Origin: Rhabdophis nuchalis
Lineage: Eukaryota; Chordata; Lepidosauria; Squamata; Natricidae
Length of the DNA stretch: 64,000 bases
NCBI GenBank assembly: GCA_039707465.1
Contig: CM077648.1
Coordinates: 74,208,119-74,272,118, forward strand
Direction of reading: 5' to 3'
A model generated the notes under the pieces. That model saw only the letters and a list, made by a program, of their open reading frames with translations, was not told where the DNA came from and searched no databases. The position numbers were made by a program, and so were the translations under genes. This document shows, piece after piece, positions 19,994 through 30,011 of the stretch (positions within the stretch are counted from its first letter, which is position 1; every line of letters starts with the position of its first letter).

Positions 19994-21334
19994 CTAAGCT
20001 AGGCCGGCTTGATGGAACAAATAAGTCTTAAGTGAGCGGCGAAAGAGGGGAAGGTCTGAGATGGTCCGAAGTTTGGGGGGTAGGTCGTTCCAGAGGGATG
20101 GCCCACCCACAGAGAAGGCCCTCCCCCTGGGCACCGCTAGCCGGCATTGGCCGGCGGATGGTATCCTGAGGAGGCCCTTCCTATGGGAGCGGATCGAACG
20201 GAGGGAGGTATGCGGCAGGAGACGGTCCCGCAAATAACTAGGCCCCGTGCCATGGAGCGATTTAAAGATGGTGACAAGCACCTTGAAGCGCACCCGGAAG
20301 GCCACCGGCAGCCAGTGCAGCTCGCGCAGGAGAGGTGTTACGTGGGAGCTTCGAGATGCTCCTAGAATCCCCTGCGCGGCCGCATTCTGTACTAGCTGGA
20401 GCCTCCGGATGCACCTCAAGGAGAGCCCCATGTAGAGAGCGTTATAGTAGTCTAGGCGGGACGTAACGAGCACTTGAGTGACTGTGTGGAGGGCGTCCCG
20501 GTCAAGAAAGGGGCGCAACTGGCGTACCAGGCGTACCTGGTAGAAAGCCCCCCTGGTCACGGCCGCCACCTGGTCATCCAGGGACAGCCGTGAATCCAGG
20601 AGGACACCCAAGTTGTGGGCCCTTTCCACGGGGGCCAGTGATTCGCCCCCGATGACCAGCGATGGAATCAGCTGGCCATGCCGGGGCGCCGGAAGCCACA
20701 GCCACTCGGTCTTGGACGGGTTGAGCCGAAGTTTGTTGCTTCCCATCCAGACCCGCACGGCTTCCAGGCACTGGGACATCACCTCGACGGCATCGTTGGG
20801 GTGGTTGGGGGTAGATATGTACAGCTGAGTGTCATCAGCGTACTGATGGTACTCTATCCCACAACCACGGATGATCTCACCCAGCGGCTTCATATAGATG
20901 TTAAACAGGAGGGGTGAGAGGATCGACCCGTGAGGCACCCCACAAGTGAGTGGTCTCGAGGTCGACCTCTGCCCTCCTGTCAGTACAAATTGCGACTGAC
21001 CGGAGAGGTAAGAGGAGAACCACTGTAAAACAGTGCCCCCCAGTCCCAACCCCTCCAGTCGGTGCAATAGGATACCATGGTCGATGGTATCGAAAGCCGC
21101 TGAGAGATCTAACAGGACCAGGATAGAGTAAAAACCCCTATCTCTGGCCCTCCAGAGATCATCCACCAACGCGACCAATGCTGTCTCGGTGCTGTGCCCA
21201 GGTCGGAAGCCGGTCTGGCGCGGGTCTAGATAAGCAGTTTCCTCCAGGTGCCGAGAGAACTGCTGTGCCACCACACTCTCTACAACCTTCGCCAAAAAGT
21301 GAAGGTTGGAGACCGGATGGTAGTTAGTTAACAA
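19994..21334 (-). CDS. L2 reverse transcriptase, C-terminal two thirds
   Basis: A 446-residue open frame. The fingers and palm are clear: NYHPVSNLHFLAKVVESVVAQQF, QTGFRPGHSTETALVALVDDLW, VLLDLSAAFDTIDHGILLHRL (first catalytic aspartate), SYLSGQSQFVLTGGQRS, GVPHGSILSPLLFNIYM and EYHQYADDTQLYIS (the YADD box). The thumb and C-terminal region run to FRRSLKTYLFHQAGLA. In GVPHGSI the usual GVPQG glutamine is a histidine, which may weaken activity. The endonuclease is missing. The frame is long and clean, so the copy is probably young. The encoded enzyme would act in target-primed reverse transcription. Confidence 0.88.
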   Translation of the reverse strand: MLTNYHPVSNLHFLAKVVESVVAQQFSRHLEETAYLDPRQTGFRPGHSTETALVALVDDLWRARDRGFYSILVLLDLSAAFDTIDHGILLHRLEGLGLGGTVLQWFSSYLSGQSQFVLTGGQRSTSRPLTCGVPHGSILSPLLFNIYMKPLGEIIRGCGIEYHQYADDTQLYISTPNHPNDAVEVMSQCLEAVRVWMGSNKLRLNPSKTEWLWLPAPRHGQLIPSLVIGGESLAPVERAHNLGVLLDSRLSLDDQVAAVTRGAFYQVRLVRQLRPFLDRDALHTVTQVLVTSRLDYYNALYMGLSLRCIRRLQLVQNAAAQGILGASRSSHVTPLLRELHWLPVAFRVRFKVLVTIFKSLHGTGPSYLRDRLLPHTSLRSIRSHRKGLLRIPSAGQCRLAVPRGRAFSVGGPSLWNDLPPKLRTISDLPLFRRSLKTYLFHQAGLA

Positions 21335-21358
21335 TGCTGGGTCCAGGGAAGGCTTCTT

Positions 21359-21573
21359 TTAAGAAAGCTGAAATTTTTGCCATTTCCGCAAATCCCGCCA
21401 CTTTCTGAATCCATTGATCAATCGTCGGTAAAAAATCTTTTTTCCAATGCTGAGCAATCAGCAACCTAGCTGCTGTAACCATATACAAAACCAATTTTGT
21501 TTCCCCTTTAGTAAAATCCTTAATTATACCCAATAAAAACATTTGCGGAATAAATTGTATTCTTTTCTTAAAT
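21359..21573 (-). mobile_element. L1 ORF2 C-terminal scrap with 15-base target duplication
   Basis: Flanked by CAGGGAAGGCTTCTT at 21344-21358 and 21574-21588. The minus strand encodes FLLGIIKDFTKGETKLVLYMVTAARLLIAQHWKKDFLPTIDQWIQKVAGFAEMAKISAFLK, the end of an L1 ORF2 protein. There is no poly-A at the expected end, so it is truncated on both sides. Confidence 0.8.
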
Positions 21574-21697
21574 CAGGGAAGGCTTCTTGAGGAGGGGTCT
21601 CACCATCGCCTCTTTAAGGGAGGCCGGCAAGAACCCCTCACTCAGAGAAGCGTTCACAATTTCCTGGAGCCAGCCAGGAAATTGCATCTTTTTAGAG

Positions 21698-22334
21698 CAG
21701 GGGTGTCAAACTCAAGGCATGTGGGGCCGCCCTGAAACGGCAAAGGACCGGCTGGTGGTGCCTCTGCCACATGGCTCTCCCAAGCTCCGTTTTCATTGGC
21801 AGAGGGTTACAGTAGGCCATCGCAGCCTAAACGGAGCTTGCTTGGAGGTTTATCTGTGTCTTCAGGGTCACCTGAATAATGCTCCTGGTTCCTGTAATCT
21901 GCATTTTTTCCCCTGGAAATCCATTCCTACTCCCACACCATTCCAAGGGTGTTCATCCCAAATTGTATAGCTGAAAGTCTGTAGAGCAACAGTGATAATC
22001 TCAAGGCCCGGGGGCTGGATCTGACCTGCAGGGTGCTTAGACCTGGCCTGCGAGGCCACCCTGGAAACAGTGAAAGATTGGCCTCAGGTGCCTCTGCCAG
22101 TGAAAACAGAGCTTGGGAGAGCCATGTGTGACCCTCCCGTATTCCATTTTCACTAGCAGAGATTTTCAGCTTAGCCGAAAGCCGAGCTTGGTAGTCTGTT
22201 ATTGCTGGCAGAGCACTTGGGCCACTACAGGTGCCCCTGATATGCGTGACATCAAGCTGGACATGCCCCCTGCCTCCCTGAGGTCAAACAAAACCCTGAT
22301 GGAGCCCTCAATGAAATCGAATTTGACACCACTG
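21698..22334. mobile_element. hAT-type MITE (CAGGGGTGTCAAACTC termini)
   Basis: Starts CAGGGGTGTCAAACTCAAGG and ends ATTTGACACCACTG, its inverse. Flanks TTTTAGAG and CTGTAGAG are a decayed 8-base duplication. The interior has GGGGCCGCCCTG, CTCTGCCA and AAGCTCCGTTTTCATTGGCAGAG phrases, partly repeated. A relative lies at 58019-58819. Confidence 0.75.
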
Positions 22335-22342
22335 CTGTAGAG

Positions 22343-22610
22343 ATTCTCAGTCATCCAGGTTTATCTATTCAATTTACTTAATTATGTAGATTATATTTAG
22401 TGTATAGGTATTAAACATTCAGAATTGGTCTGCTTGAGGAATAGTAAATTCTTATTCCTAAATTTAACTTGTTTCCCTTCAATGGTATCAAAGGGAAAGT
22501 GTAGGTATTACTTTCACTTTTAAATGCATGAAATACTTGACTTCCACCCACCTTCATTTTGTTTGGAAGTCTTGAACATAAAATTGCCTATTATTCTTAT
22601 AGCTGCTTGG
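22343..22610. other. AT-rich spacer
   Basis: Nothing recognised. Confidence 0.4.
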
Positions 22611-22612
22611 TA

Positions 22613-22842
22613 CAGTAATCCCTCGTTTTCCGCGGCTTCATTTTCCGCGGCTTCAGTGCTTCGCGGGTTTTTCAATAGCAAAAAAATGCATCGGTAGGAG
22701 GCAAGCGCCCCCTAGTGCTTGCTTTAAACGATGTCCACCAACTCAAGTTTCCGGTATAGATATACAGAATCCTACTTCGCGGTTTTTCAGTTTCTGCGGA
22801 AGGGTCCGGTCCCGATTAGCTGCGAAAAACGAGGGATTACTG
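22613..22842. mobile_element. mariner-type MITE with TA duplication
   Basis: A 230-base element with termini CAGTAATCCCTCGTTTTCCG and AAAAACGAGGGATTACTG, flanked by TA on both sides (22611-22612, 22843-22844). The interior has the CGCGG and CGCCCCCTAGTG phrases of this widespread vertebrate MITE type. It has no coding capacity. Confidence 0.93.
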
Positions 22843-22844
22843 TA

Positions 22845-23546
22845 TAGCTCATTTTTATTAGCTTTATATTCCTGAACTTTAGCCCAAACTTTGGAAGCTG
22901 GCAAAAATTTTGGTCAGAAAATGACATCAACATAATTTCGAGTTCTATAATCCCACTTCCCTAAAATAAAAATAGAATCCTCATTAATTTTCTGTTTAAT
23001 CTGAACCATTATGGAGAGTCCTACACTTCTATCATAGATGTTTGTTATTTAGCTGTTTCAATTGTAAGCTATTTCAGTTGTTAGTTTCTGGCTTTTGTAA
23101 CTGTTCTTCTCGTCTAACTATTTAACTAATTTCAGAATTCTCAAATTTACATTATTTTATGAGCCACCCCTATAATTTAGCTTTCTTGATTTAAGCTGCT
23201 GTAGCAAGATGTTAATTAAGAGGGAGTTCAACTCTACAAAAAGTTTCAATTTTTTCCACTTTAAAATGTCCTTCCATTTGTTTCCCCGTGTACTTTATTT
23301 CTACTGTCTGAATGATAGTGGGAGTTTGTGGAATAAATCCACAAAGTATTATTCCTCATTAAGAGAAAATGATAAGAAACAAAAAATGAAACTTCTTTAT
23401 GTCTGTTATGTAAGTGTCTTGGAAAATTGTCAGTTAACCATGTTTGTCTATTGCAGCAATATGGTACTGCTGCCATAATAAATAATTTTCTGTAGTCTGT
23501 TTTTATTGAAGAAAAAAAGTTCAGAATTGGAAAATAAACAGTATTA
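22845..23546. other. AT-rich DNA, nothing recognised
   Basis: About 700 bases of AT-rich sequence. The 23209-23478 frame shows no family features. Confidence 0.45.
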
Positions 23547-23554
23547 GTTTAAAT

Positions 23555-23780
23555 CAGGGGTAGTCAACCTTTTCATATCTACCGCCCACTTTTGTATCTC
23601 TGTTAGTAGTAAAAGTTTCTAACCGCCCACTGGTTCCACAGTAATGGTGATTTATAAAGTAGGGAAGTCAATTAAATTAAAAAAGGGAAAGTGCTTCAGT
23701 ATTGGACAAAACCCCTACCGCCCACCATGAAACCTTGAACACACACTAGTGGGCGGTAGGGGCCAGGTTGACTACCACTG
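23555..23780. mobile_element. hAT-type MITE (CAGGGGTAGTCAACC termini)
   Basis: A 226-base element with termini CAGGGGTAGTCAACCTTTTC and CAGGTTGACTACCACTG. A perfect 8-base duplication GTTTAAAT lies at 23547-23554 and 23781-23788. The phrase ACCGCCCAC recurs inside in both orientations. Confidence 0.95.
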
Positions 23781-23865
23781 GTTTAAATAGTGATAGTGTT
23801 GTATAACTCACAAAGTACTCTGCTTTGGGAAATGATAAGTTAAGAAACGATCTATTAAGCTAGGA

Positions 23866-24217
23866 CAGTGATGGCTAACCTTTTTTGGCTCATGTGCCAA
23901 AAGCAGGGGGAGCACAGGGGGGGTCGTGCCACACCCATAATGCTATGTGCATGACCCCCTTCTTTTGGCGAGCTTTTTTCACCCTCCCCAGGCTCCAGAG
24001 GCTTTCAGGGAACCTGGGGAGGGTGAAAACAGCTCCCCCCCAACTCCAGAGGCTTCAGGAGCTTCCCTGAAGCCTCCAGAGGGCAAAAAACGGCCTCAAA
24101 AGAAGGCTTAAATCAGCTGGCTAGCACACACAAGCGTGCTGGAGCTGACAAGCAATGCCTCGCGTGCCCTAAGAAATGGTTCCGCGTGCCACCTGTGCCA
24201 TAGGTTCGCCATCACTG
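23866..24217. mobile_element. hAT-type MITE (CAGTGATGGCTAACC termini)
   Basis: A 352-base element with termini CAGTGATGGCTAACC and GGTTCGCCATCACTG. A perfect 8-base duplication AGCTAGGA lies at 23858-23865 and 24218-24225. The interior is GC-rich with CTCCAGAGGCTTCAGG phrases. Confidence 0.95.
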
Positions 24218-24225
24218 AGCTAGGA

Positions 24226-24740
24226 AGATGTTTGAAAAAGAAAAAGGTAATGTAACTTTATGCCAAAAGTTGGTATATGTGCATGTCTGCGATTTTTAAG
24301 CCATAAAACATAAATCCAAGAATAGAAAAAAGTTTTCTAACAATTGTACTGTAGAAGATTAGGACAATTTTTTGGGCATCAAGTCACCAAGGTCCTCTAT
24401 ACTACAATCATAAACGAGGCGTTAGCAAATAAGTTCTATATTGTTGCCAATGGATGCTTATTGTCTTATCTATGAAATTATCAGGAACTGAGTTCACCTT
24501 GAAGGAGATTTACATTTTTATATCTGTAGAATTGGAACACAATTTCTCTAGGCTTTAATCATCCTTAACTGTATATGAATTTATGGCCGCTTTCTATGCA
24601 GTGTTAATTATTTTGGGGTTACTGACCCTGTTATGGCCTTCATTCCCTGTATGTGTGTAGTTAAAAAGATTAAAAGAAGTGAATTTGATTCACTTGCGTA
24701 TCTAAAAAATATCAAGTTCTATGGTGATAGAATTGATATT
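24226..24740. other. AT-rich DNA, nothing recognised
   Basis: No gene or repeat recognised. Confidence 0.45.
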
Positions 24741-24960
24741 TCATTTTCATTTCATTTATTTCAATTTATATACCGCGCCTTCTCCATCGAAATGGACCCA
24801 GGGCGGTGCACAGGAATTTAAAACCAACAATAATAGAAATACAATAAATACAATAAATAGGTAAAAAGAATTAAATCAGAGCCTGTGCTAAAATTCCCCC
24901 TAAAAATCTAACATCCATTTACGTGTTTGGCAGAAGCTATATTACAAAAAGTCTAAACTA

Positions 24961-27056
24961 TTAAGCAAGACCAGCTTGCTGAAAAAAGTATGTTTTAAGT
25001 GAACGGCGAAAGAGGGGAAGGTCCGTGATAGTGCGAAGTTCGGGGGGTAGGTTGTTCCAGAGGGCTGGCCCTGCCACAGAGAAGGCCCTACCTCTGGGCA
25101 CCGCTAGCCGGCATTGACCGGCGGTTGGTACCCTCAGTAGGCCCTCTCTGGGAGCGTATCGGAGGGAGGTATGAGGCAGGAGACGGTCCCGCAGGTAGCT
25201 AGGCCCCGAGCCATGGAGCGATTTGAAGATGGTGACAAGCACCTTGAAGCGCACCCGGAAGGCCACCGGTAGCCAGTGCAGCTCGCGCAGGAGAGGTGTT
25301 ACGTGGGAGTAACGAGAAGCTCCCAGAATCCCCCGCGTGGCCGCATTCTGAACCAACTGGAGCCTCCTGGTGCACCTCAAGGGGAGCCCCATGTAGAGAG
25401 CGTTACAATAGTCTAAGCGAGACGTCACGAGTGCTTGAGTGACAGTGCGGAGGGCGTCTTGGTCAAGAAAGGGACGCAACTGGCGTACCAGGCAAACCTG
25501 ATAGAATGCCCCCCTGGTCACGGCCGCCACCTGGTCGTCCAGGGACAGCCGCGAATCCAGGAGGACGCCTAAGTTGCGAGCACTTTCCACGGGGGCCAAT
25601 GACTCGCCACCGATAACCAGCGATGGAATCAGCTGGCTATGCCGAGACGCTGGAAACCACAGCCACTCGGTCTTGGACGGGTTGAGCCGAAGTTTGTTAC
25701 TTCCCATCCAGAGCCGCACGGCTTCCAAACACCGGGACATTACTTCGACGGCATCGTTGGGGTGGTTGGGGGTAGATATGTACAGCTGAGTATCATCAGC
25801 GTACAGATGGTACTCTACCCCACAACCACGGATGATCTCACCCAGCGGCTTCATGTAGATGTTAAACAGGAGGGGTGAGAGGACCTCTGAGGCATAAATG
25901 AGTGGTCTCGAGGTCGACCTCTGCCCTCCTGTCAGTACAAATTGCGACCGACCAGAGAGGTAGGAGGAGAACCACTTCAAACAGTGCCCCCACTCCCAAC
26001 CTCTCCAGTCGGTGCAATAGGATACCATGGTCGATGGTATCGAAAGCCGCTGAGAGATCTAATAGGACCAGGATAAGAGTAAAAACCCCTATCTATGGCC
26101 CTCCAGAGATCATCCACCAACGCGACCAATGCTGTCTCCGTGCTGTGCCCAGGTCGGAAGCCGGACTGGTGCGGGTCTAGATAAGCAGTTTCCTCCAGGT
26201 GCCGAGAGAACTGCTGTGCCACCACACTCTCTACAACCTTCGCCAAAAAGTGAAGGTTGGAGACCGGATGGTAGTTAGTTAACAATGCTGGGTCCAGGGA
26301 AGGCTTCTTGAGGAGGGGTCTCACCATCGCCTCTTTAAGGGAGGCCGTCAAGAACCCCTCACTAAGAGAAGCGTTCACAATTCCCTGGAGCCAGCCTCGT
26401 GTCACCTCCCAGGAGGCCAGTACCAACCAGGAGGGACACGGGTCCAATAAACATGTGGTGGCATTCAGTCGCCTCGGCAGCCTGTCCATGTCTTCGGAAG
26501 TAACAAAGTCGAACTCGTCCCATAAAACTGTCTCAAGACCTGCCTCGGACGGTCCGCCCAGATCTATCGAAATGGAGGCCAAGTCGTCCCGAATCCGAGT
26601 GATTTTGTCCTGCAGATAACTTCCAAACTCCTCTGCTCTACCCTGCAAGGGAGCTTCCCGCGGCCCCTGTTGGAGAAGGGAGCGGGTCACTCTAAACAGG
26701 GCGGCAGGGCGGTTATCTGCGGACGCAATAAGGGTGGCAAGATGACTACGTTTTGCCACTCTTATTGCCACTAGGTAGGTCTTTGTGTAGGACCTCACTA
26801 GTGTTCGGTCGGATTCGGAACGAGTGGACTTCCACCTGCTCTCTAGGCGTCTCTTGCAGCGCTTCATCACCCTTAGCTCCTCAGAGAACCAAGGAGCCAG
26901 GGTGGATCGGCGCCGCGTGAGAGGCCCTAAGGGCACGACCTGGTCCAAGGCCCCCGTGGCCGCACTATTCCATGCGGCCACTAAGTCCTCGGTCGAGTCG
27001 TGGGTGAGGGTTACAGGTATAGGCCCAAGCTCCGTCTGGAACCTCTTCGGGTCCAT
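24961..27056 (-). pseudogene. L2 reverse transcriptase (frameshifted)
   Basis: The upstream frame (25977-27056) carries the linker and the start of RT: LNATTCLLDPCPSWLV, LLKKPSLDPALLTNYHPVSNLHFLAKVVE, HQSGFRPGHSTETALVALVDDLWRAIDRGFYS. One or two frameshifts near 26030-26075 break the catalytic block (DLSAAFDTIDHG in the sister copy). The second frame (24961-26028) continues with SYLSGRSQFVLTGGQRS, SPLLFNIYMKPLGEII, EYHLYADDTQLYIS and the C-terminus to FQQAGLA. A few codons around the GVPxGS motif are lost or altered (RPLIYASEVLSPLLF). The copy is inactive but otherwise well preserved. Confidence 0.85.
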
Positions 27057-27855
27057 CAGGCGCCTGGGATGGAACCATCTAGGAATCTCGGGTTCCGCCT
27101 CCCCGCGGTGGGGTGTAGCAATCCAGCCGAAGGAGAGAGTGATCTGAACATGACGGGTTCGATGACTACTTCCCCTACTCCTAGATCACTCAACCACTGG
27201 CCAGAGGTAAAAATCAGGTCTAGTGTGTTTCCCCCTGTATGTGTAGGGCCTTGAATTACTTGGGTTAGGTCCATGGCCGTCATGGAGGCCATGAACTCCC
27301 GAGCCACCTCAGATGAATCGCCTACCGATGGCAGGTTGAAGTCCCCCATGACTAAAAGCCGGGGGGTACCAACGCCACCTCGGCGATCACCTTCAGGAGC
27401 TTGGGCAGGGCCGCTGACACGTAGCGGGGAGCCAGGTACAGAACCAGCAGGCCCAGCTGCCTCCCAAGTCCCCATTTCACATACAGGGATTCACACCCGA
27501 CTACCTGAGGCACAGTGGCCTCCCTTGGCTGAAGACTTTCTTTGATAATAACCGCCACTCCCCCACCCCTACCCTGGGCCCTTGGCCGATGAAGTGCCAG
27601 GTAACCTGGTGGGCACATCTCAACGAGGGGAACACCTCCCTCCTGCCCCAACCAGGTTTCCGTAATACCCACCAGGTCTGGGTCCCCCTCTGAAATTAGA
27701 TCGTATATGAGGGGGGCTTTGTTCACCACGGACCTGGCGTTGCACAGCATCAGCCTCGGGCCTGGGCTCCGTAACTCCTCACCACCTAGGTTGCGGGGGG
27801 AGCCCAGGGGGTCGGGGCGGGCGACCGCTCTTAGATAGCGGGTGCGCCCCCCCAA
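27056..27855 (-). pseudogene. L2 endonuclease domain (frameshifted)
   Basis: Two overlapping frames cover an APE-type endonuclease. The first (27352-27855) has LMLCNARSVVNKAPLIYDLISEGDPDLVGITETWL, including the catalytic ETWL glutamate block, then YLALHRPRAQGRGGGVAVIIK. The second (27056-27475) has LVMGDFNLPSVG (the GDFN box) and PTHTGGNTLDLIFTSG. A single frameshift near 27360 separates them. The C-terminal SDHH-type motif is not clear. The enzyme would nick target DNA for target-primed insertion. Confidence 0.82.
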
Positions 27856-28125
27856 AACTTGATATGACCCCCGGCTCCCGTCATACCTGCTCTTCCCTTG
27901 GACCGTTTGGATGAAAAGGCCCTCTGTGGGAGCGACCCTCGCCCCCCTCTTTACGTTGGACCCTCTACCCTGTACCCTTACTTCCGCCAGAGAGATACCA
28001 GAGAGCTCTCAGAAATCAGTTATTTTAGAAGCTGCATTTTAAGATCCATAATGAGCGTAGTACAGTCTTTAACATTGTTCATAAATGGTTAAAAAGGAAA
28101 AAACCAAGAAAGTAAATTATCCAGT

Positions 28126-28540
28126 ACAGGTAATCCATTTCATTTAGTGACCATTCAAAGTTACAATAGCACTGAACAAAGTGACTTATGACCATTTTTC
28201 TCATTTTATGACCATTGTACCATTCCCATGGTTATGTGATTTTTCACATGCATTTAACCACCCCCATGAATATATGATCAAAATTCAGACACTTGGCAAC
28301 TGACTCATATTTATGACAGTTACAGTGTCCCAGGATCATGTGATCACCTTTTGTGACCTTCTGACAAGCAAAATCAGTAGGGAAGCCAGCCCCACTTAAA
28401 ATTTTTGTTACTATCGTAACAACTGCAGTGATTCACTTCTCAACTATGGCAGGAAAGATTGTAAAATGTGGCAAAATTCACTTACAAAATGTCTTGCTTA
28501 GCAACAGAATTTTTTTGCTCAATTGACATCATTCATGAAG
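28126..28540 (-). mobile_element. MITE, GACTTACGACC family, minus orientation
   Basis: Contains TTTAGTGACCATTCAAAGTTACAATAGCACTG, GTGACTTATGACCATTTTTC, CAGGATCATGTGATCACCTTTTGTGACC and TGTCTTGCTTAGCAACAGAATTTTTTTGCTCAATTG. These are the same phrases as at 59233-59645, reversed. Confidence 0.72.
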
Positions 28541-29659
28541 ATCTACCTTCATTAAATAATATTTTTTTCACTTTACTGTATGCATTTATAAATTAATTAT
28601 GATTAATCAAATCAACAGCGATACGTATTATATAGTTCCTCAGTGACTATAAGATTGGAGAAGGTTTTTTCCCCCCCAGTAACAGTAAGTATGTCCTAAA
28701 TAACAGATTTAGAAGTTTGAGAGTTCTTTAAACTAGATTTTAAGAAAAAGAAAAGTACAATTAACCTTTCATGATTAAATTTGAAACAGAGATTAATAAA
28801 GACAAATTCATAGATAAAATTGTTGTAGTGTTTTGGGTTGTACTTTCAGGGTTCCTTTAAGAAATACATTGAGCTTTTTTTTGATGTTTGATGTTTGATT
28901 TTTTAATAAAATAAAACTTACTGTATTTGATAATGTTGTGAATTCACACAACTTTTCTAATAACCCAATCTACTTCATTTACAGGAAGTATCCATCAAAG
29001 CTTGCTTGCTTCAACAGACAAAAAAATTAATGGGCAAAATTACGGTTTTTAGGTAGGTAGATATTTTCCTAGTGTGTGTTAGGTGATTCTTTTAGGAAGA
29101 TTTTTAAGTGGTTGATAAAGTATTTCTTTACTAAACATTTGAAGAAGTTTAGGAATAATAAGATATATTTGTTGTATATTTATTTGTTTGTTAAATATAT
29201 GTATGGTTGAAAAAAATGAGGTCCACATAGGACTGTACATCCTGGAATGGATTTAATGTTAAGGCTATGGTACTAAAAATTAACTCTCTTTAAACTGAAT
29301 TGGCAATATTTTATTTGCTGCTGTTTGCATTCTCAGTGAATCATACATGGCAATTAATTGTAATATTTATAATAATTTTAACTCAGAATTATTTGCACAG
29401 CATATTGAAAAATGTAACCCTTTCCAAATGCCCATTTTTCAAGATAATGAATATTCATTCTATTTATTTTAATCTTAACACTTAATTGTCTAGACATATT
29501 CATTAAATTTAATGGGTTCATGATTCCTTTACTGTAGTGGAGTTTATAAATGGTGAAATCAGTATCATTTCCCCCCCCAAAAGTCTCCCCTTCCCTATAT
29601 ATTTTGCTCAGCAGAACAGCAATTTCATATGGTACATCATAGTCAGGGAAGAGGAGTGG
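28541..29659. other. AT-rich DNA, nothing recognised
   Basis: About 1.1 kb of AT-rich sequence. The 29300-29485 frame is probably chance. Confidence 0.45.
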
Positions 29660-29904
29660 GAATGACCATTGGTCTTACCTGTGAATGGTCTTTCTCTAGA
29701 TGCTGCGGAGTGTCCAAACGCGGGTTATCCTCAGCTTGCTGCCCATTGGACTGAGTTTCACTTTGATGTGTAGCCACGCCTCTTGCCTCTGCATAGGGCC
29801 AGTTCTAAAAACGAAGGTAGACCAGAAAAAACGCAGAACAACTGGAACAACACTAGTCTTAACCTTCAACTAAACATGGGACCAGTTCCCACCACGCCTA
29901 GGGT

Positions 29905-29998
29905 GGGATTTGGACACTCCGCAGCATCTAGAGAAAGACCATTCACAGGTAAGACCAATGGTCATTCTCCTAGATGCTGCTTGGAGTGTCCAAACGCG
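29905..29998. repeat. DIRS copy 3 internal complementary region with recombinase-site-like palindrome
   Basis: Arms GCATCTAGAGAAAGACCATT (29924-29943) and its partner at 29957-29977 (one gap, one mismatch) flank CACAGGTAAGACC (29944-29956). The left half matches the inverted left end of the element (29661-29719), and the right half matches the inverted right end (35571-35601). Confidence 0.9.
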
Positions 29999-30011
29999 GG
30001 ACATGCCAACG

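Larger units (their letters stand above)
19795..21685 (-). mobile_element. L2 LINE, 5'-truncated, with nested L1 scrap
   Basis: Minus-strand L2-type element. The 3' end at 19800-19880 has TTTAATTTATTTAGATTTATAG and CCGCCCTGGGTCCATTTCAATGGAG in reverse. The coding region is listed separately. An L1 piece (21359-21573) interrupts it, and L2 sequence resumes to about 21685, where homology with the longer copy at 24745-28020 stops. Confidence 0.88.
24745..28020 (-). mobile_element. L2 LINE, nearly full length
   Basis: Minus strand, about 3.3 kb. The 3' end (24745-24815) has the CCGCGCCTTCTCCATCG and GACCCAGGGCGGTGCAC phrases in reverse. Endonuclease, reverse transcriptase and C-terminal regions are all present but cut by a few frameshifts. 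The 5' limit is approximate. DNA to about 28020 is GC-rich and may be the 5' untranslated region. Confidence 0.88.
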
